A stretch of DNA of 64,000 nt from Flavobacterium akiainvivens (GCF_001278115.1 NZ_LIYD01000005.1:1556551-1620550), one strand, 5' to 3'. Positions 51,519 to 61,202 are shown, counted from the first letter of the stretch. Notes: a model not told the origin generated them from the sequence alone. Numbers and translations: made by a program.

Positions 51519-52577
51519 ATGAAAGACATTGCCAAACGCTTTACACAAAACCCTTTATTATCGCCATCTAACCTGCAACCAAGCCGCGAAGGGCTTGAAA
51601 TTACCTGCCTTTTAAACCCCGGTGCTTTTGAGTTTGACGGCAAAACCTGGCTTATTGTGCGGGTAGCCGAAAGGCCTGAGCAACAGGATGATGTTATATC
51701 ATTCCCCGTACTAACGGAAACCGGCGGCATAGAAATTATTGAGATTGAAAAACATCACCCGGAGCTTGATGCCAGCGATGCGCGTGTAATAAACTATAAA
51801 GGGGCTGATTACCTTACCACCCTGTCTCACCTGCGCCTTGTGTGCAGCGAAGACGGTATTAATTTTTACGAGCCCGAAGGTTACCCAAGGCTTGTGGGCG
51901 AAGGCATACAGGAAACCTTTGGCATAGAAGACTGTCGTGTAACCAAAATTGATGGCACGTACTACCTTACGTTTACATCGGTATCGCCTACGGGTGTGGG
52001 TGTGGGCTTAAGGACTACAACCGACTGGAAAACCTTTGAAAAGCATGGGCTTATCTTCCCGGCGCACAATAAAGACTGCGCCATTTTTGAAGAAAAGGTA
52101 AACGGCCTGTTTTATGCCCTGCACCGCCCAAGTAGCGTAGACATAGGCGGCAATTATATATGGATAGCCTCATCGCCGGACGGTGTGCATTGGGGCAACC
52201 ACAAATGCATAGCCACCACCCGTAAAGATATGTGGGATAGCAAGCGCATTGGCGCAGGTGCCGCCCCTATTAAAACCGAAAAAGGCTGGCTGGAAATTTA
52301 TCACGGGGCTAATGCACAGCACCAATACTGCCTGGGCGCGCTACTGCTGGACCTTAACGACCCTTCTAAAGTGCTGGCAAGGACTGAAGAACCTATTATG
52401 GTGCCCTCTGCCGAATATGAGCTTACAGGCTTCTTTGGCCACGTGGTGTTTACAAACGGGCATATTCTGGACAAAGACGGCGATACGCTAACCCTATACT
52501 ATGGCGCAGCCGATGAATTTGTGTGTGGTGCTACATTCTCTGTAAAAGAGATACTCTCACTTTTAAAATATAACTAA
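51519..52577 (+). CDS. GH130 family glycoside phosphorylase
   Basis: This 352-residue protein has no signal peptide, so it is cytoplasmic. The GH130 propeller is visible: NPLLSPSNLQPSREGLEITCLLNPGAF at the N-terminus, Asp in FGIEDCRVT near residue 137 (general acid), and GAGAAPIKTEKGWLEIYHGAN later. Known members split beta-mannosidic bonds with phosphate, giving mannose 1-phosphate; some act on other linkages. Its stop is coupled to the MFS gene (TAATG), which suggests that the transporter brings the phosphorylase its oligosaccharide. Confidence 0.88.
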   Translation: MKDIAKRFTQNPLLSPSNLQPSREGLEITCLLNPGAFEFDGKTWLIVRVAERPEQQDDVISFPVLTETGGIEIIEIEKHHPELDASDARVINYKGADYLTTLSHLRLVCSEDGINFYEPEGYPRLVGEGIQETFGIEDCRVTKIDGTYYLTFTSVSPTGVGVGLRTTTDWKTFEKHGLIFPAHNKDCAIFEEKVNGLFYALHRPSSVDIGGNYIWIASSPDGVHWGNHKCIATTRKDMWDSKRIGAGAAPIKTEKGWLEIYHGANAQHQYCLGALLLDLNDPSKVLARTEEPIMVPSAEYELTGFFGHVVFTNGHILDKDGDTLTLYYGAADEFVCGATFSVKEILSLLKYN

Positions 52578-53869
52578 TGCTGAAGAAACTAATAAAAGAG
52601 GTTGACCATTTTAAAAGCCAGTCGCACAACTTTAAGATATTGGTTTTAACCAACCTGGTGTATGCGCTTGTACAGCCCGTTATAGACATTTTTGTGGCGG
52701 CTTACATAATGCGCAATTCAGATGACACCAGTAAAGTGGTTATTTACCAGCTGGCTATTTATACAGGCATACCCCTTACCTTCCTCATAAACGGTTTCCT
52801 GCTAAAATACGTGAACATTAGGAAACTGTACTCTATAGGCATGATGCTTAGCGGCGTGTCGATGATTATCATGATGTCGCTCAAGTCGCTTAGCCTTACC
52901 GGCATAGGCGTGGCGGGCATTACCATGGGGCTGTCGTTTGGCCTGTACTGGTCTAACCGCGATTACCTGGCCATATCTACCACTAACGATGATAACCGTA
53001 ACTACTACTACGGCCTCGAAACGTTTTTTTATACCCTAATTGCCATTATAATACCGGTTGCCATAGGCTGGTTTATACAATCTAAAACCGGTGAGGAAGG
53101 CAAGCACGATGCCTATGTTATCATCACAGGCGTAGTGTTTGTAATTACCATGTGTGCATCGGCTGTGTGCTACAGGGGCAGGTTTAAAAACCCGACAGAG
53201 AAGAAATATATTTACTTTAAGTTCCACCCGCTATGGTACAAGCTGTTGTCGCTTGCTATGTTTAAGGGGTTGGCACAGGGCTTTTTGGTTACTGCACCGG
53301 CTATGCTTATCTTCAAGATTTTAGGCGAAGAAGGCGCACTGGGCAATGCTCAGTCTATTGGCGCTGTGCTGGCTGCGATTATTATTTACTTTATAGGGCG
53401 CTTTTCCAAGCCGTCTGACAGGGTTAAAACCTTCTCGGTAGGCCTTGTGCTGTTTGCCGTGGGTGCATGCCTTAACGGGGCGCTGTTTAACCAGACAAGC
53501 GTTATTGTGTTCCTGCTGCTGCTGCTTATTGCCAAACCGCTTATGGACCTCGCCTACTACCCTATTCAGTTGCGTGTTATAGACATTGTTTCTAAAATTG
53601 AAAAGCGTGGCGAATTTGTGTACATCCTTAACCACGAAGCCGGGCTGTATGCAGGCAGGCTAATGGGCGCTGCTACATTCCTGCTGCTGTTTTACTTTGT
53701 TTCAGAAGACTTTGCGCTACGTTATGCGGTGGGCATTATTGCATTGTTGCAGTTATGTTCTATCTTCATAAGCAAAAACATTATTAAGCAGGGCAACAAA
53801 ATTGCCACAGAACCCGATGGTGTTGAACCGGAACAGGCAATGCAGGAAGCCGCTTCTAACCTGATTTAA
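52577..53869 (+). CDS. MFS sugar transporter
   Basis: This 430-residue protein has about twelve membrane helices and short loops. The architecture agrees with the major facilitator superfamily; the first helix region (ILVLTNLVYALVQPVIDIFVAAYI) lacks a signal peptide, and the start shares bases with the GH130 stop. It should carry the PUL-derived oligosaccharide across the inner membrane to the cytoplasmic GH130 enzyme. Substrate is inferred from context only. Confidence 0.85.
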   Translation: MLKKLIKEVDHFKSQSHNFKILVLTNLVYALVQPVIDIFVAAYIMRNSDDTSKVVIYQLAIYTGIPLTFLINGFLLKYVNIRKLYSIGMMLSGVSMIIMMSLKSLSLTGIGVAGITMGLSFGLYWSNRDYLAISTTNDDNRNYYYGLETFFYTLIAIIIPVAIGWFIQSKTGEEGKHDAYVIITGVVFVITMCASAVCYRGRFKNPTEKKYIYFKFHPLWYKLLSLAMFKGLAQGFLVTAPAMLIFKILGEEGALGNAQSIGAVLAAIIIYFIGRFSKPSDRVKTFSVGLVLFAVGACLNGALFNQTSVIVFLLLLLIAKPLMDLAYYPIQLRVIDIVSKIEKRGEFVYILNHEAGLYAGRLMGAATFLLLFYFVSEDFALRYAVGIIALLQLCSIFISKNIIKQGNKIATEPDGVEPEQAMQEAASNLI

Positions 53870-53882
53870 AAACCAAACACAA

Positions 53883-55595
53883 ATGAAATTGACCTCTAAA
53901 GCCTTATACTTATTTTTACTATCTGCCTACAGCCTTTCGGCACAGGTAACCCAAACACACATTCCGCGTGTTGACCAAATGCCTGATATGCCTTCGCATT
54001 TTGAAATTATAGACTACAATACCCTGGCGCACAACTTCAATACAACTGTGTTCGATTTTAACGCCAAAGGCAAATTCTGGCCGCTGGTGTGGATAGACAA
54101 ATCGCACAAAAACTACCCGCAGGATGTTGTGGGCATGTATACCGCTATAGGAGACGTAAGGCAGGGGCCTGCAAACAATAAGGGGATGTTTCATGAAGCG
54201 CTGGCGAACATGGGCGCAACCCTGGGCGCCACGCTTGTAGGCATAGACAAAACCAACGACCGCGGGCATAACTATGTGGCCATGCTTAAAAACTACTTTA
54301 ACAGCGAAACCGGGTGGAACATCATGATGAACAACACCTGCCCTGAAGTGGCACTCCTGGGCGGTGGCTACGGCCGCGACTGGTGGTATGACGTGTACCC
54401 CAACCTGCTGTTTTATGCCATTTATGAAAAGTACCCCAACGAGGCCGGATTGGAACAAATGGCAAGGACAATTGCCGATAAATTTTACGAGGCCGATGTT
54501 ATCCTGAAAGGGAATTATGACTACTCGTTTTTTGATTATGGCAAAATGCAGCCCATGAAAAACAACATCTGTGCCCAGCCTGACACGGCTGCGGGGCACG
54601 CGTGGGTACTGTATTCGGCTTATAAAAAATTTGGCGATAAAAAGTATTTAGATGGCGCGCTTTCAGCACTTAATGCGTTGCAGTCGCAACCCATAAACCC
54701 TACATATGAGCTGCTTATGCCATTTGGCGCCTACCTTGCCGCACGCATAAACGCCGAGGAAGGTAAAACATACGACATTGATAAAATGCTGGCCTGGAGT
54801 TTTGACGGCACTGCCATTTGCCGCGAAGGCTGGGGCGTGCTGGTGGGCAACTGGAACGGTTATGACATTTCGGGTACGGTGGGCAGCACGGTAGACCGCG
54901 GTGGCTATGGCTTTTTAATGAATACCTATGATATGGCCTGGCCTATAGTGCCTATGGTGCGCTACAATCAGTCGTATGCCAATGCCGTGGGTAAATGGAT
55001 GCTTAATGCCGCCAATGCCTCTAAATTCTTTTACCCTCAATATATGCCCGATGAGCACGAAACCATTCCGCAACTGGCAGATGTTAGCAAAGGCGTGATA
55101 GCGTATGAGGGCATCATCAAAAAATCAAACATGGACCAGTATCAAAACGTACAAGCCCCTGTAGCACAGGGCGACGGGCCACTATGGGTATTGGGCCAAA
55201 ACCCTGCCGAAAGCCAGCTGAGCGTGTACGGCAGCGGCCATGTGGGCATCTTTGGCAGCATCATACAAAAAACAAACGTAGAGGGCATTTTGCAGCTTGA
55301 CCTGCTGGCTACTGATTTTTTCCGAAACGAAGCCTACCCTACTTATCTGTACTACAACCCTCATAACGAGGCTAAAACCATTACTGTTTCGCCACCAAAA
55401 GGCCAAAAGGTAGACTTTTATGATACCGTTACCGGCACATTTGTAGCCAAAAAAGTTAAGGGTTCTGCCAAAGTTACCATTCCGGCTAAAAGCTCGACGG
55501 TTATTGTAATGGCTCCTGCCAAGGGTAAAATAACCCATAACGGAAGTAAAATGCTGGTTAATAATGTAGTGGTAGACTATAACGCTAAGAAATAA
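53883..55595 (+). CDS. Secreted PUL protein of unknown family, probable alpha-helical toroid
   Basis: This 570-residue protein has a signal peptide (cleavage near SLSAQ). I do not recognise the family. Residues about 95-420 have repeated helix pairs with aromatic and acidic loops (GYGRDWWYDVYPNLLFYAIYEKY, PDTAAGHAWVLYSAYKKFGDKKYL, WGVLVGNWNGYD), as in six-hairpin glycosidases and lyases. The last 100 residues form a small beta-sandwich (EAKTITVSPPKGQKVDFYDT). It lies between MFS and GH13 genes and its stop is coupled to the GH13 start, so a glycan-degrading role is likely. Confidence 0.7.
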   Translation: MKLTSKALYLFLLSAYSLSAQVTQTHIPRVDQMPDMPSHFEIIDYNTLAHNFNTTVFDFNAKGKFWPLVWIDKSHKNYPQDVVGMYTAIGDVRQGPANNKGMFHEALANMGATLGATLVGIDKTNDRGHNYVAMLKNYFNSETGWNIMMNNTCPEVALLGGGYGRDWWYDVYPNLLFYAIYEKYPNEAGLEQMARTIADKFYEADVILKGNYDYSFFDYGKMQPMKNNICAQPDTAAGHAWVLYSAYKKFGDKKYLDGALSALNALQSQPINPTYELLMPFGAYLAARINAEEGKTYDIDKMLAWSFDGTAICREGWGVLVGNWNGYDISGTVGSTVDRGGYGFLMNTYDMAWPIVPMVRYNQSYANAVGKWMLNAANASKFFYPQYMPDEHETIPQLADVSKGVIAYEGIIKKSNMDQYQNVQAPVAQGDGPLWVLGQNPAESQLSVYGSGHVGIFGSIIQKTNVEGILQLDLLATDFFRNEAYPTYLYYNPHNEAKTITVSPPKGQKVDFYDTVTGTFVAKKVKGSAKVTIPAKSSTVIVMAPAKGKITHNGSKMLVNNVVVDYNAKK

Positions 55596-57202
55596 TGAAT
55601 AGGTTTCTTGTTTCACTAATGATTTTCAGCGCATTACATACAGTAGCACAAGAAAACACCTGGTGGAAAGAAACCGTATTTTACCAGATATACATGCCCA
55701 GTTATGCCGACAGCCAAGGGGATGGTTACGGCGACTTTAACGGTATTACCGGCAAACTCGATTATCTTAAAGAACTGGGCATTACTGGTATCTGGCTTAC
55801 TCCCTTCCTCAGATCACCAAAGGTAGATAACGGCTATGATGTAGCTGATTACTATGCCGTTGACCCTACTTATGGAACCCTTGATGACTTTAAAAACTTT
55901 TTGCATGAAGCCCATAAACGGGATATAAAAGTAATTATGGACATGGTGGTAAACCATACCTCTACTGAATGTGAGTGGTTTAAGGAAGCACAAAAATCTA
56001 AAGACAACCCCTACCGCGATTACTACATCTGGCAAGACAAGCCCAACAACTGGGAGTCATTTTTTGGCGGAACAGCCTGGCAATTAGATGAAACGACCAA
56101 CCAATACTATTACCATAAGTTTGATGTAACGATGGCCGACCTGAACTGGTCTAACCCCAAAGTGGTAGCCGAAGTGGAAAAGGTACTGCGTTTTTGGCTC
56201 AGCTTAGGGGTAGACGGATTCAGGTTTGACGTCATCAATTTCCTGACTACCAATGGTATTTTACAAGATAACCCCATTAAAAACGGCAGTCAGGAGCATT
56301 TGTATGATATTAACCAACCGGGTGTAAAAGCCGCGTTAAAGCAGCTTAAAGCCGTTGTAAACAGCTACCCTAACCGTTTTACCGTGGGTGAAATAGGAAG
56401 CGATAAGGTAGAAGTACTAAAGCAATACCAGTCGCCCGAAATGATGGATGTGGTGTTTAATTTTAACTTTGGCAGCATAGCTGAGTTTTCGGCACAAAAG
56501 ATATTCAGTGAGTTGCATAGCATGGAGCAGCAAATGGAAAGCTACCCAACCCTGTTCTTTGGCAGCCACGATATGCCCCGCATGATGAACAGGCTGGCCA
56601 ACGGTAACCCGGATAAAGCCATGGCGCTGGCAGCTTTGATGCTTACCGCACGCGGCGTACCGTTTGTATACTATGGCGAAGAGATAGGTATGCACAACAT
56701 ACTGGCAAACTCTTATGATGAAATTGTAGACATACAAGGCAAAACCCATTACAAGCTAGCTATTGCCGAAGAAAAAACTGAAAATGAAGCCCTTACCATT
56801 GCCAACAGCCACAACCGCGATAAATCACGAAGCCCCATGCAGTGGAATGGTTCAGCAAGTGCGGGCTTTACAACCGGTAGACCGTGGATATCAGTAAATA
56901 AAGGATATTCATCCAATAACGTAGCGCTGCAGGAGCAGGATAAAAACAGTATGCTGGCACGCTACAAAGCCCTTATAGCCCTGCGCAACAGCCAGCCGGT
57001 TTTACAGTATGGCAGTTACAAAAACCTTGATTTTAAAGATGATAGGATTACATTTACCCGCAGCTACAACGGCAGGGATATAACCGTTATTATTAATTTT
57101 GGTAACGATTATAAAGTTACGCTTCCGGCTAAAAGCAAAATACTCTCCGGCAGCATAAACCTAAAACCAAATAGTTTTATATTATACACTACGGGAGAGT
57201 AA
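55595..57202 (+). CDS. GH13 alpha-glucosidase-like enzyme, secreted
   Basis: This 535-residue protein has a signal peptide (cleavage near TVAQE). GH13 conserved regions are clear: DMVVNHTS (region I), GFRFDVINF with the nucleophile Asp near 211, VGEIGSD with the acid/base Glu near 266, and FFGSHDMPRM with Asp near 324. The start WWKETVFYQIYMPSYADSQGDGYGDFNGI is typical of oligo-1,6-glucosidase and related exo-acting enzymes. It is the last gene of the plus-strand arm. The arm therefore combines an alpha-glucoside enzyme with a GH130 phosphorylase, which suggests a mixed-linkage substrate. Confidence 0.9.
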   Translation: MNRFLVSLMIFSALHTVAQENTWWKETVFYQIYMPSYADSQGDGYGDFNGITGKLDYLKELGITGIWLTPFLRSPKVDNGYDVADYYAVDPTYGTLDDFKNFLHEAHKRDIKVIMDMVVNHTSTECEWFKEAQKSKDNPYRDYYIWQDKPNNWESFFGGTAWQLDETTNQYYYHKFDVTMADLNWSNPKVVAEVEKVLRFWLSLGVDGFRFDVINFLTTNGILQDNPIKNGSQEHLYDINQPGVKAALKQLKAVVNSYPNRFTVGEIGSDKVEVLKQYQSPEMMDVVFNFNFGSIAEFSAQKIFSELHSMEQQMESYPTLFFGSHDMPRMMNRLANGNPDKAMALAALMLTARGVPFVYYGEEIGMHNILANSYDEIVDIQGKTHYKLAIAEEKTENEALTIANSHNRDKSRSPMQWNGSASAGFTTGRPWISVNKGYSSNNVALQEQDKNSMLARYKALIALRNSQPVLQYGSYKNLDFKDDRITFTRSYNGRDITVIINFGNDYKVTLPAKSKILSGSINLKPNSFILYTTGE

Positions 57203-57218
57203 ATCTCTTATTTACAAG

Positions 57219-57245
57219 CGGAAAGGAAATTATTCTACCTTTCCG
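57219..57245. terminator. Bidirectional terminator between GH13 and acs
   Basis: The perfect 8-bp inverted repeat CGGAAAGG / CCTTTCCG (57219-57226 / 57238-57245) is followed by TTTTT on the plus strand. It lies 17 bases past the GH13 stop and overlaps the last codons of acs on the other strand. Confidence 0.75.
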
Positions 57246-59140
57246 TTTTTAATTTCTTCAACTATTTCAGGGTTCAACAGGGTACTTGTATCGCCAAAAT
57301 TACTAAAGTCGCCCTCAGCAATTTTGCGCAGTATACGCCTCATGATTTTACCCGAACGCGTTTTAGGCAAGCCCGATACAAACTGTATCTTGTCAAGCTT
57401 GGCAATAGGCCCTATGTGGCTGGAAATATGTTCGTTTATCTCCTTAACAAGGTTATCCTGGTTACGCCATGAGCCTGCCTCTTTAAGCGTTATAAAGCCA
57501 TACAGCGCGTTGCCCTTAACATCGTGCGGGAAGCCTACAATGGCTGATTCTGCCACCGATGGGTGTTCGTTAATGGCATCTTCAATAGGCGCTGTGCCCA
57601 GGTTGTGCCCGCTTACAATAACAACATCGTCTACCCTACCCGTAATACGGTAGTAACCTACTTCATCGCGCAGGGCACCGTCTCCGGTAAAGTATTTACC
57701 CGGGAACGTGCTGAAATACGTATCTTTAAACCTTTGGTGGTCACCCCAAATGGTGCGCGCTATACCCGGCCACGGGAATTTTATACACAGGCTGCCTACT
57801 ACCTGGTTACCTTCTATTTCGTTGCGAAGCTCATCCATAAGCACCGGCTGTACGCCTGGTAATGGTAATGTGGCATAGGTTGGTTTTGTGGGCGTTACAA
57901 ACGGAATTGGCGATATCATGATGCCTCCTGTTTCGGTTTGCCACCAAGTATCTACCACCGGCGACTTCTTTTTACCCACGTGGTCGTTATACCAGTGCCA
58001 GGCCTCCTCATTAATTGGCTCTCCTACAGAGCCTATCACTTTAAGTGAAGAAAGATCGTGCCCATCTACCCATTTCCAGTCCTGCTTGGCAAGGCTGCGG
58101 ATGGCTGTAGGCGCGGTATAAAACTGCGTAACTTTATGCTTGTCAATTACTTCCCAAAAACGTCCAAAGTCAGGATATGACGGAACCCCTTCAAAAAGCA
58201 CTGTAGTAGCGCCATTTAAAAGTGGCCCGTAAAGTATGTAAGAATGGCCTGTAATCCAGCCTATATCAGCCGTACACCAGTAAATATCGTTCTCCTCATA
58301 GGCAAAGATATTCTTGAAGGTGTAGGCAGAATATACCATGTAACCGGCTGTGGTATGCAGCATGCCTTTAGGCTTACCGGTTGAACCTGAAGTATATAGA
58401 ATAAACAGCGGATCTTCGGCATCCATAATTTCGGCAACACTGTTTGCCATAGCCTCATCAAGAAGCGGCTGTAGCCACTGGTCGCGGCCTTCTTTCATGT
58501 TTATATTGGCATTGGTACGTTTTACCACCAGTACCTTTTCTACCGATGGGCAGTTTTTAAGTGCCTCATCTACAATACCTTTAAGGTCTATTGTTTTGCT
58601 GCCACGGTAACCACCGTCTGATGTTATTACCATTTTGCATTCGCTGTCGTTTATCCTTGCAGCCACGGCAGATGCCGAAAACCCTGCAAAAACAACCGAG
58701 TGTATGGCGCCTATCCTGGCGCAGGCCAGTACTGCAAAGGCAAGTTCAGGTATCATGGGCAGGTAAATACACACCCTGTCGCCTTTCTTAATGCCCTGAT
58801 CCCTAAGCACATTAGCCATTTTAGAGACTTCGGCATACAGCTCGTTATAGCTTATATGACGGGCTTCCTCTCCGGGGTTGTTGGGTTCAAAAAGTATGGC
58901 GGTTTTTTCTCCCCTGCGGGCAAGGTGGCGGTCTATACAGTTTTTGGTAATGTTAACCTTGGCATTTATAAACCACTTGATATCAGCCTCCTGCATATCA
59001 AATTCAACCACTTTATCCCATTTTTGGTACCAGGTAAAATTTTCGTCGGCTATTTTATCCCAAAATTTGCGGGGTTCGCGTATTGATTTATTGTAGTGCT
59101 TAAAGTATTGCTCAAGGCTCTGTACCTGGTAATAGCTCAT
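57230..59140 (-). CDS. acs: Acetyl-CoA synthetase (acetate-CoA ligase)
   Basis: This 636-residue protein has normal length for Acs. Traits include the ATP-binding LYTSGSTGKPKGM, VDTWWQTETGG, the A8 hinge GRVDDVVIVSGHNLGT and the C-terminal PKTRSGKIMRRILRKIA, whose Lys is the usual acetylation site. It activates acetate to acetyl-CoA with ATP in the cytoplasm. The hinge has GHNLG where most Acs have GHRLG, a modest change. It is a single gene, convergent with the PUL arm, and probably unrelated to glycan use except through general carbon metabolism. Confidence 0.95.
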   Translation of the reverse strand: MSYYQVQSLEQYFKHYNKSIREPRKFWDKIADENFTWYQKWDKVVEFDMQEADIKWFINAKVNITKNCIDRHLARRGEKTAILFEPNNPGEEARHISYNELYAEVSKMANVLRDQGIKKGDRVCIYLPMIPELAFAVLACARIGAIHSVVFAGFSASAVAARINDSECKMVITSDGGYRGSKTIDLKGIVDEALKNCPSVEKVLVVKRTNANINMKEGRDQWLQPLLDEAMANSVAEIMDAEDPLFILYTSGSTGKPKGMLHTTAGYMVYSAYTFKNIFAYEENDIYWCTADIGWITGHSYILYGPLLNGATTVLFEGVPSYPDFGRFWEVIDKHKVTQFYTAPTAIRSLAKQDWKWVDGHDLSSLKVIGSVGEPINEEAWHWYNDHVGKKKSPVVDTWWQTETGGIMISPIPFVTPTKPTYATLPLPGVQPVLMDELRNEIEGNQVVGSLCIKFPWPGIARTIWGDHQRFKDTYFSTFPGKYFTGDGALRDEVGYYRITGRVDDVVIVSGHNLGTAPIEDAINEHPSVAESAIVGFPHDVKGNALYGFITLKEAGSWRNQDNLVKEINEHISSHIGPIAKLDKIQFVSGLPKTRSGKIMRRILRKIAEGDFSNFGDTSTLLNPEIVEEIKNGKVE

Positions 59141-59376
59141 TTTGTATGGATTTAATATAAACTGTATGTAAAGATATCAAGGATTTTTCTTTATAGTATA
59201 ATTTTTCGTGAAATTATATGTGATATTTACATTTTTAAGTCGCTATTTTTTTGTAAGCCATTCTAAAATAGCCATTTCGGGTTTTGCTGAAATAAAAAAC
59301 CGGCAGTTTTTTGGCGGGAAAATTTATGCACAGCAAAAAACCATTTTAAGTGCAGAAAATCCTACAGCCAACACCC

Positions 59377-59428
59377 AAAAAGTGCTTAATTTTTCACTTT
59401 CGGATTTTGTATTTACGGTGTGAAATAT
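59377..59428 (-). repeat. Intergenic repeat, copy 2
   Basis: Read on the minus strand this matches the unit at 26646-26698 over about 50 bases, with shared blocks ATATTTCACACCG, TCCGAAAGTGAAA and TTAAGCACTTTTTG and a few changes in between. The inverted repeat is less perfect than in copy 1. It lies 236 bases upstream of acs. Confidence 0.7.
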
Positions 59429-59446
59429 CAAATCAGGCAAAAAAAT

Positions 59447-59476
59447 AAAGCCTCCCGCTTTTTAGCGGAAGGCTTT
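59447..59476 (-). terminator. Terminator of the third susC-susD pair
   Basis: AAAGCCTCCCGC / GCGGAAGGCTTT (59447-59458 / 59465-59476) forms a stem with one mismatch. On the minus strand it is followed by TTATTTTTTTG. It ends the susCD transcript about 180 bases past the susD stop. Confidence 0.75.
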
Positions 59477-59654
59477 ACCCAAATCGAAACGTGTGCCAAA
59501 TTTTTCAGGTGGCTTCAGTATACAAAATGCTCGCAAATTTTGCACCGTGGCCAGGCTGTTTTGGCAATAACCCAAACTGTAACTAACTCAACGTTATCCC
59601 GGGCGGTGCTGTGGGCACGGCCCAGGAGTATGAAAAAATGAAAAAACTCAGTTT

Positions 59655-61184
59655 TTAGTAACCCGGGTTTTGGTCCTCAGGGTTAATTTCGTCATTCTGG
59701 CTCATTTCGCTTAGAGGTATAGGGTACCTGTTGTGAAAATCAGCTATAGTACCGTTTTGCTGTGCCCACTTGTTGCGTGTGCCTACAAGCTGAACCAGTT
59801 TGCCGGTGCGCAGCAGGTCTATCCTTCTCCAGCCTTCAAAAGCCAGTTCGCGCATGCGCTCATCCAGTATCTGGTCGCGGAACTGCTGTGCAGATAAACC
59901 GCTCCATGCCATACCGGCCGGTAGCGTGCCACCAAAAGCACGGGTGCGCACCTGGTTTACAAAGCCTTCGGCCTGGCCGGTTTGCCCAAGCTCATTAAGG
60001 CACTCTGCATAGCTAAGCAGCACATCGGCATACCTTAAGAAAGGCTTGTTCTTGCCTGAGTTCCAGAAAGACTGGGAACCCTGTGTGCGAACGTCTTCAT
60101 ATTTTTTAATGTGCGGGTCTACCTCGTCTCCGCCAAAACCGGCAGGAGGGTTAGGTGTTTGCCCCTGATAGGTAAAATCATAACGGATGCTCTCGTTTTT
60201 ACGGGTATCGCCGGTTTCCCAGATACCGCCGTTTGCTTTATCCCTGTAGCAGTACTGTGTAGGCAGTATAAGGTCGTACCCGCCAAAGTAAGCATACTGG
60301 TCAAGGTTTGCCACCGCGCGCGAGCCGGTTTGCCACTGAATCTGGTTGTTATCAGGCCATGTGTTGTTAAACTGCCATTCATAAATAGACTCGGTAGTAT
60401 TAGGCGTGTTAGGGTTAAACAGTGCCGAATAAGAGCTGGTTAGGCTAAACTGGCCTGAGTTTATAACCGCCTGGAAAGCCTCGGCAGCAAGGTTATAATT
60501 GCGGTAGCCTGATTCTTCCTGGGCGCTCATGTATACTTTACCCAGCATGGCCTGTGCAGCCCATTTTGTAGGCAGCGAACGGTTTTCCTGTGTGGCAGGA
60601 AGCAGCTCGGCAGCACGCTGAAGGTCGGTAACAATTTGCTCATACACTACATCAAGCGGCTGGCGGCCAAAGCCCAGTTCCAGTGTGCGCGCCTTGTCGT
60701 TAACCGGCACTTCGCCCCAATAGCGGGCAAGCTCATACATAAGTACTGCCCTTATAAAGCTGGCTTCACCGAGTAGTACATCGCGGCGTGCTGTGTCTTC
60801 TTCAGTATTGCTTTCCAGGTAAAAAATAGCAAGTGCTGCTACGTTTACAATAGGCCAGCGGCCATTCCACTGCCCGGCAAGAGCATTGTTTTCCTGGCTT
60901 AAAAAGCCGTTATAAAGGTCAATACCTGCCTGGTTGGCATCGGTAATAATCTGGTATGTGCCTTGTTGTGCCTCATCAGTACCCAGGTTAAAATAAAGCC
61001 CCGGGCGGTCTTTTTGCAGGTTGCGCCAAGAGGTAATACTACCCAGCAAAAGCGGCTCAATGTAGTCCATCTTCGAAAACGCGTCTGCTTCGGCAAGGGC
61101 CGTTGTAGGGTCTTCGTCCAGAAAATCCGAACAAGACGTAAACAGTATAGCGAATGCCATAAAGGCTAAAATCTTTGTTTTCAT
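59655..61184 (-). CDS. SusD/RagB family surface glycan-binding lipoprotein
   Basis: This 509-residue protein has a lipobox (FTSC near residue 19) and SusD motifs: DVLLGEASFIRAVLMYELARYWGEVPV near 135, the NKPFLRYADVLLSYAECLNELG segment, and C-terminal DERMRELAFEGWRRIDLLRTG and PIPLSEMSQNDEINPEDQNPGY. It follows its susC by 18 bases. No enzyme gene is linked to this pair within the window, so the ligand cannot be inferred. Confidence 0.93.
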   Translation of the reverse strand: MKTKILAFMAFAILFTSCSDFLDEDPTTALAEADAFSKMDYIEPLLLGSITSWRNLQKDRPGLYFNLGTDEAQQGTYQIITDANQAGIDLYNGFLSQENNALAGQWNGRWPIVNVAALAIFYLESNTEEDTARRDVLLGEASFIRAVLMYELARYWGEVPVNDKARTLELGFGRQPLDVVYEQIVTDLQRAAELLPATQENRSLPTKWAAQAMLGKVYMSAQEESGYRNYNLAAEAFQAVINSGQFSLTSSYSALFNPNTPNTTESIYEWQFNNTWPDNNQIQWQTGSRAVANLDQYAYFGGYDLILPTQYCYRDKANGGIWETGDTRKNESIRYDFTYQGQTPNPPAGFGGDEVDPHIKKYEDVRTQGSQSFWNSGKNKPFLRYADVLLSYAECLNELGQTGQAEGFVNQVRTRAFGGTLPAGMAWSGLSAQQFRDQILDERMRELAFEGWRRIDLLRTGKLVQLVGTRNKWAQQNGTIADFHNRYPIPLSEMSQNDEINPEDQNPGY

Positions 61185-61202
61185 AACTATTACTATATTT
61201 TT

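Larger units (their letters stand above)
59141..59654. other. Non-coding region between acs and the third susD
   Basis: I see no supported gene; two short plus-strand frames here have no family traits. The region holds the acs upstream sequence, copy 2 of the intergenic repeat (59377-59428) and the susCD terminator (59447-59476). About 180 bases separate the terminator from the susD stop, an unusually long 3' untranslated stretch. Confidence 0.6.

Noticed and set aside
53919-55616. Minus-strand open frames opposite the unrecognised secreted protein
   Set aside because: The plus-strand gene has a signal peptide and couples to both neighbours; the minus-strand frames have no such support.
59208-59641. 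Two small plus-strand open frames between acs and susD
   Set aside because: They cross the repeat unit and the terminator stem and show no family traits.
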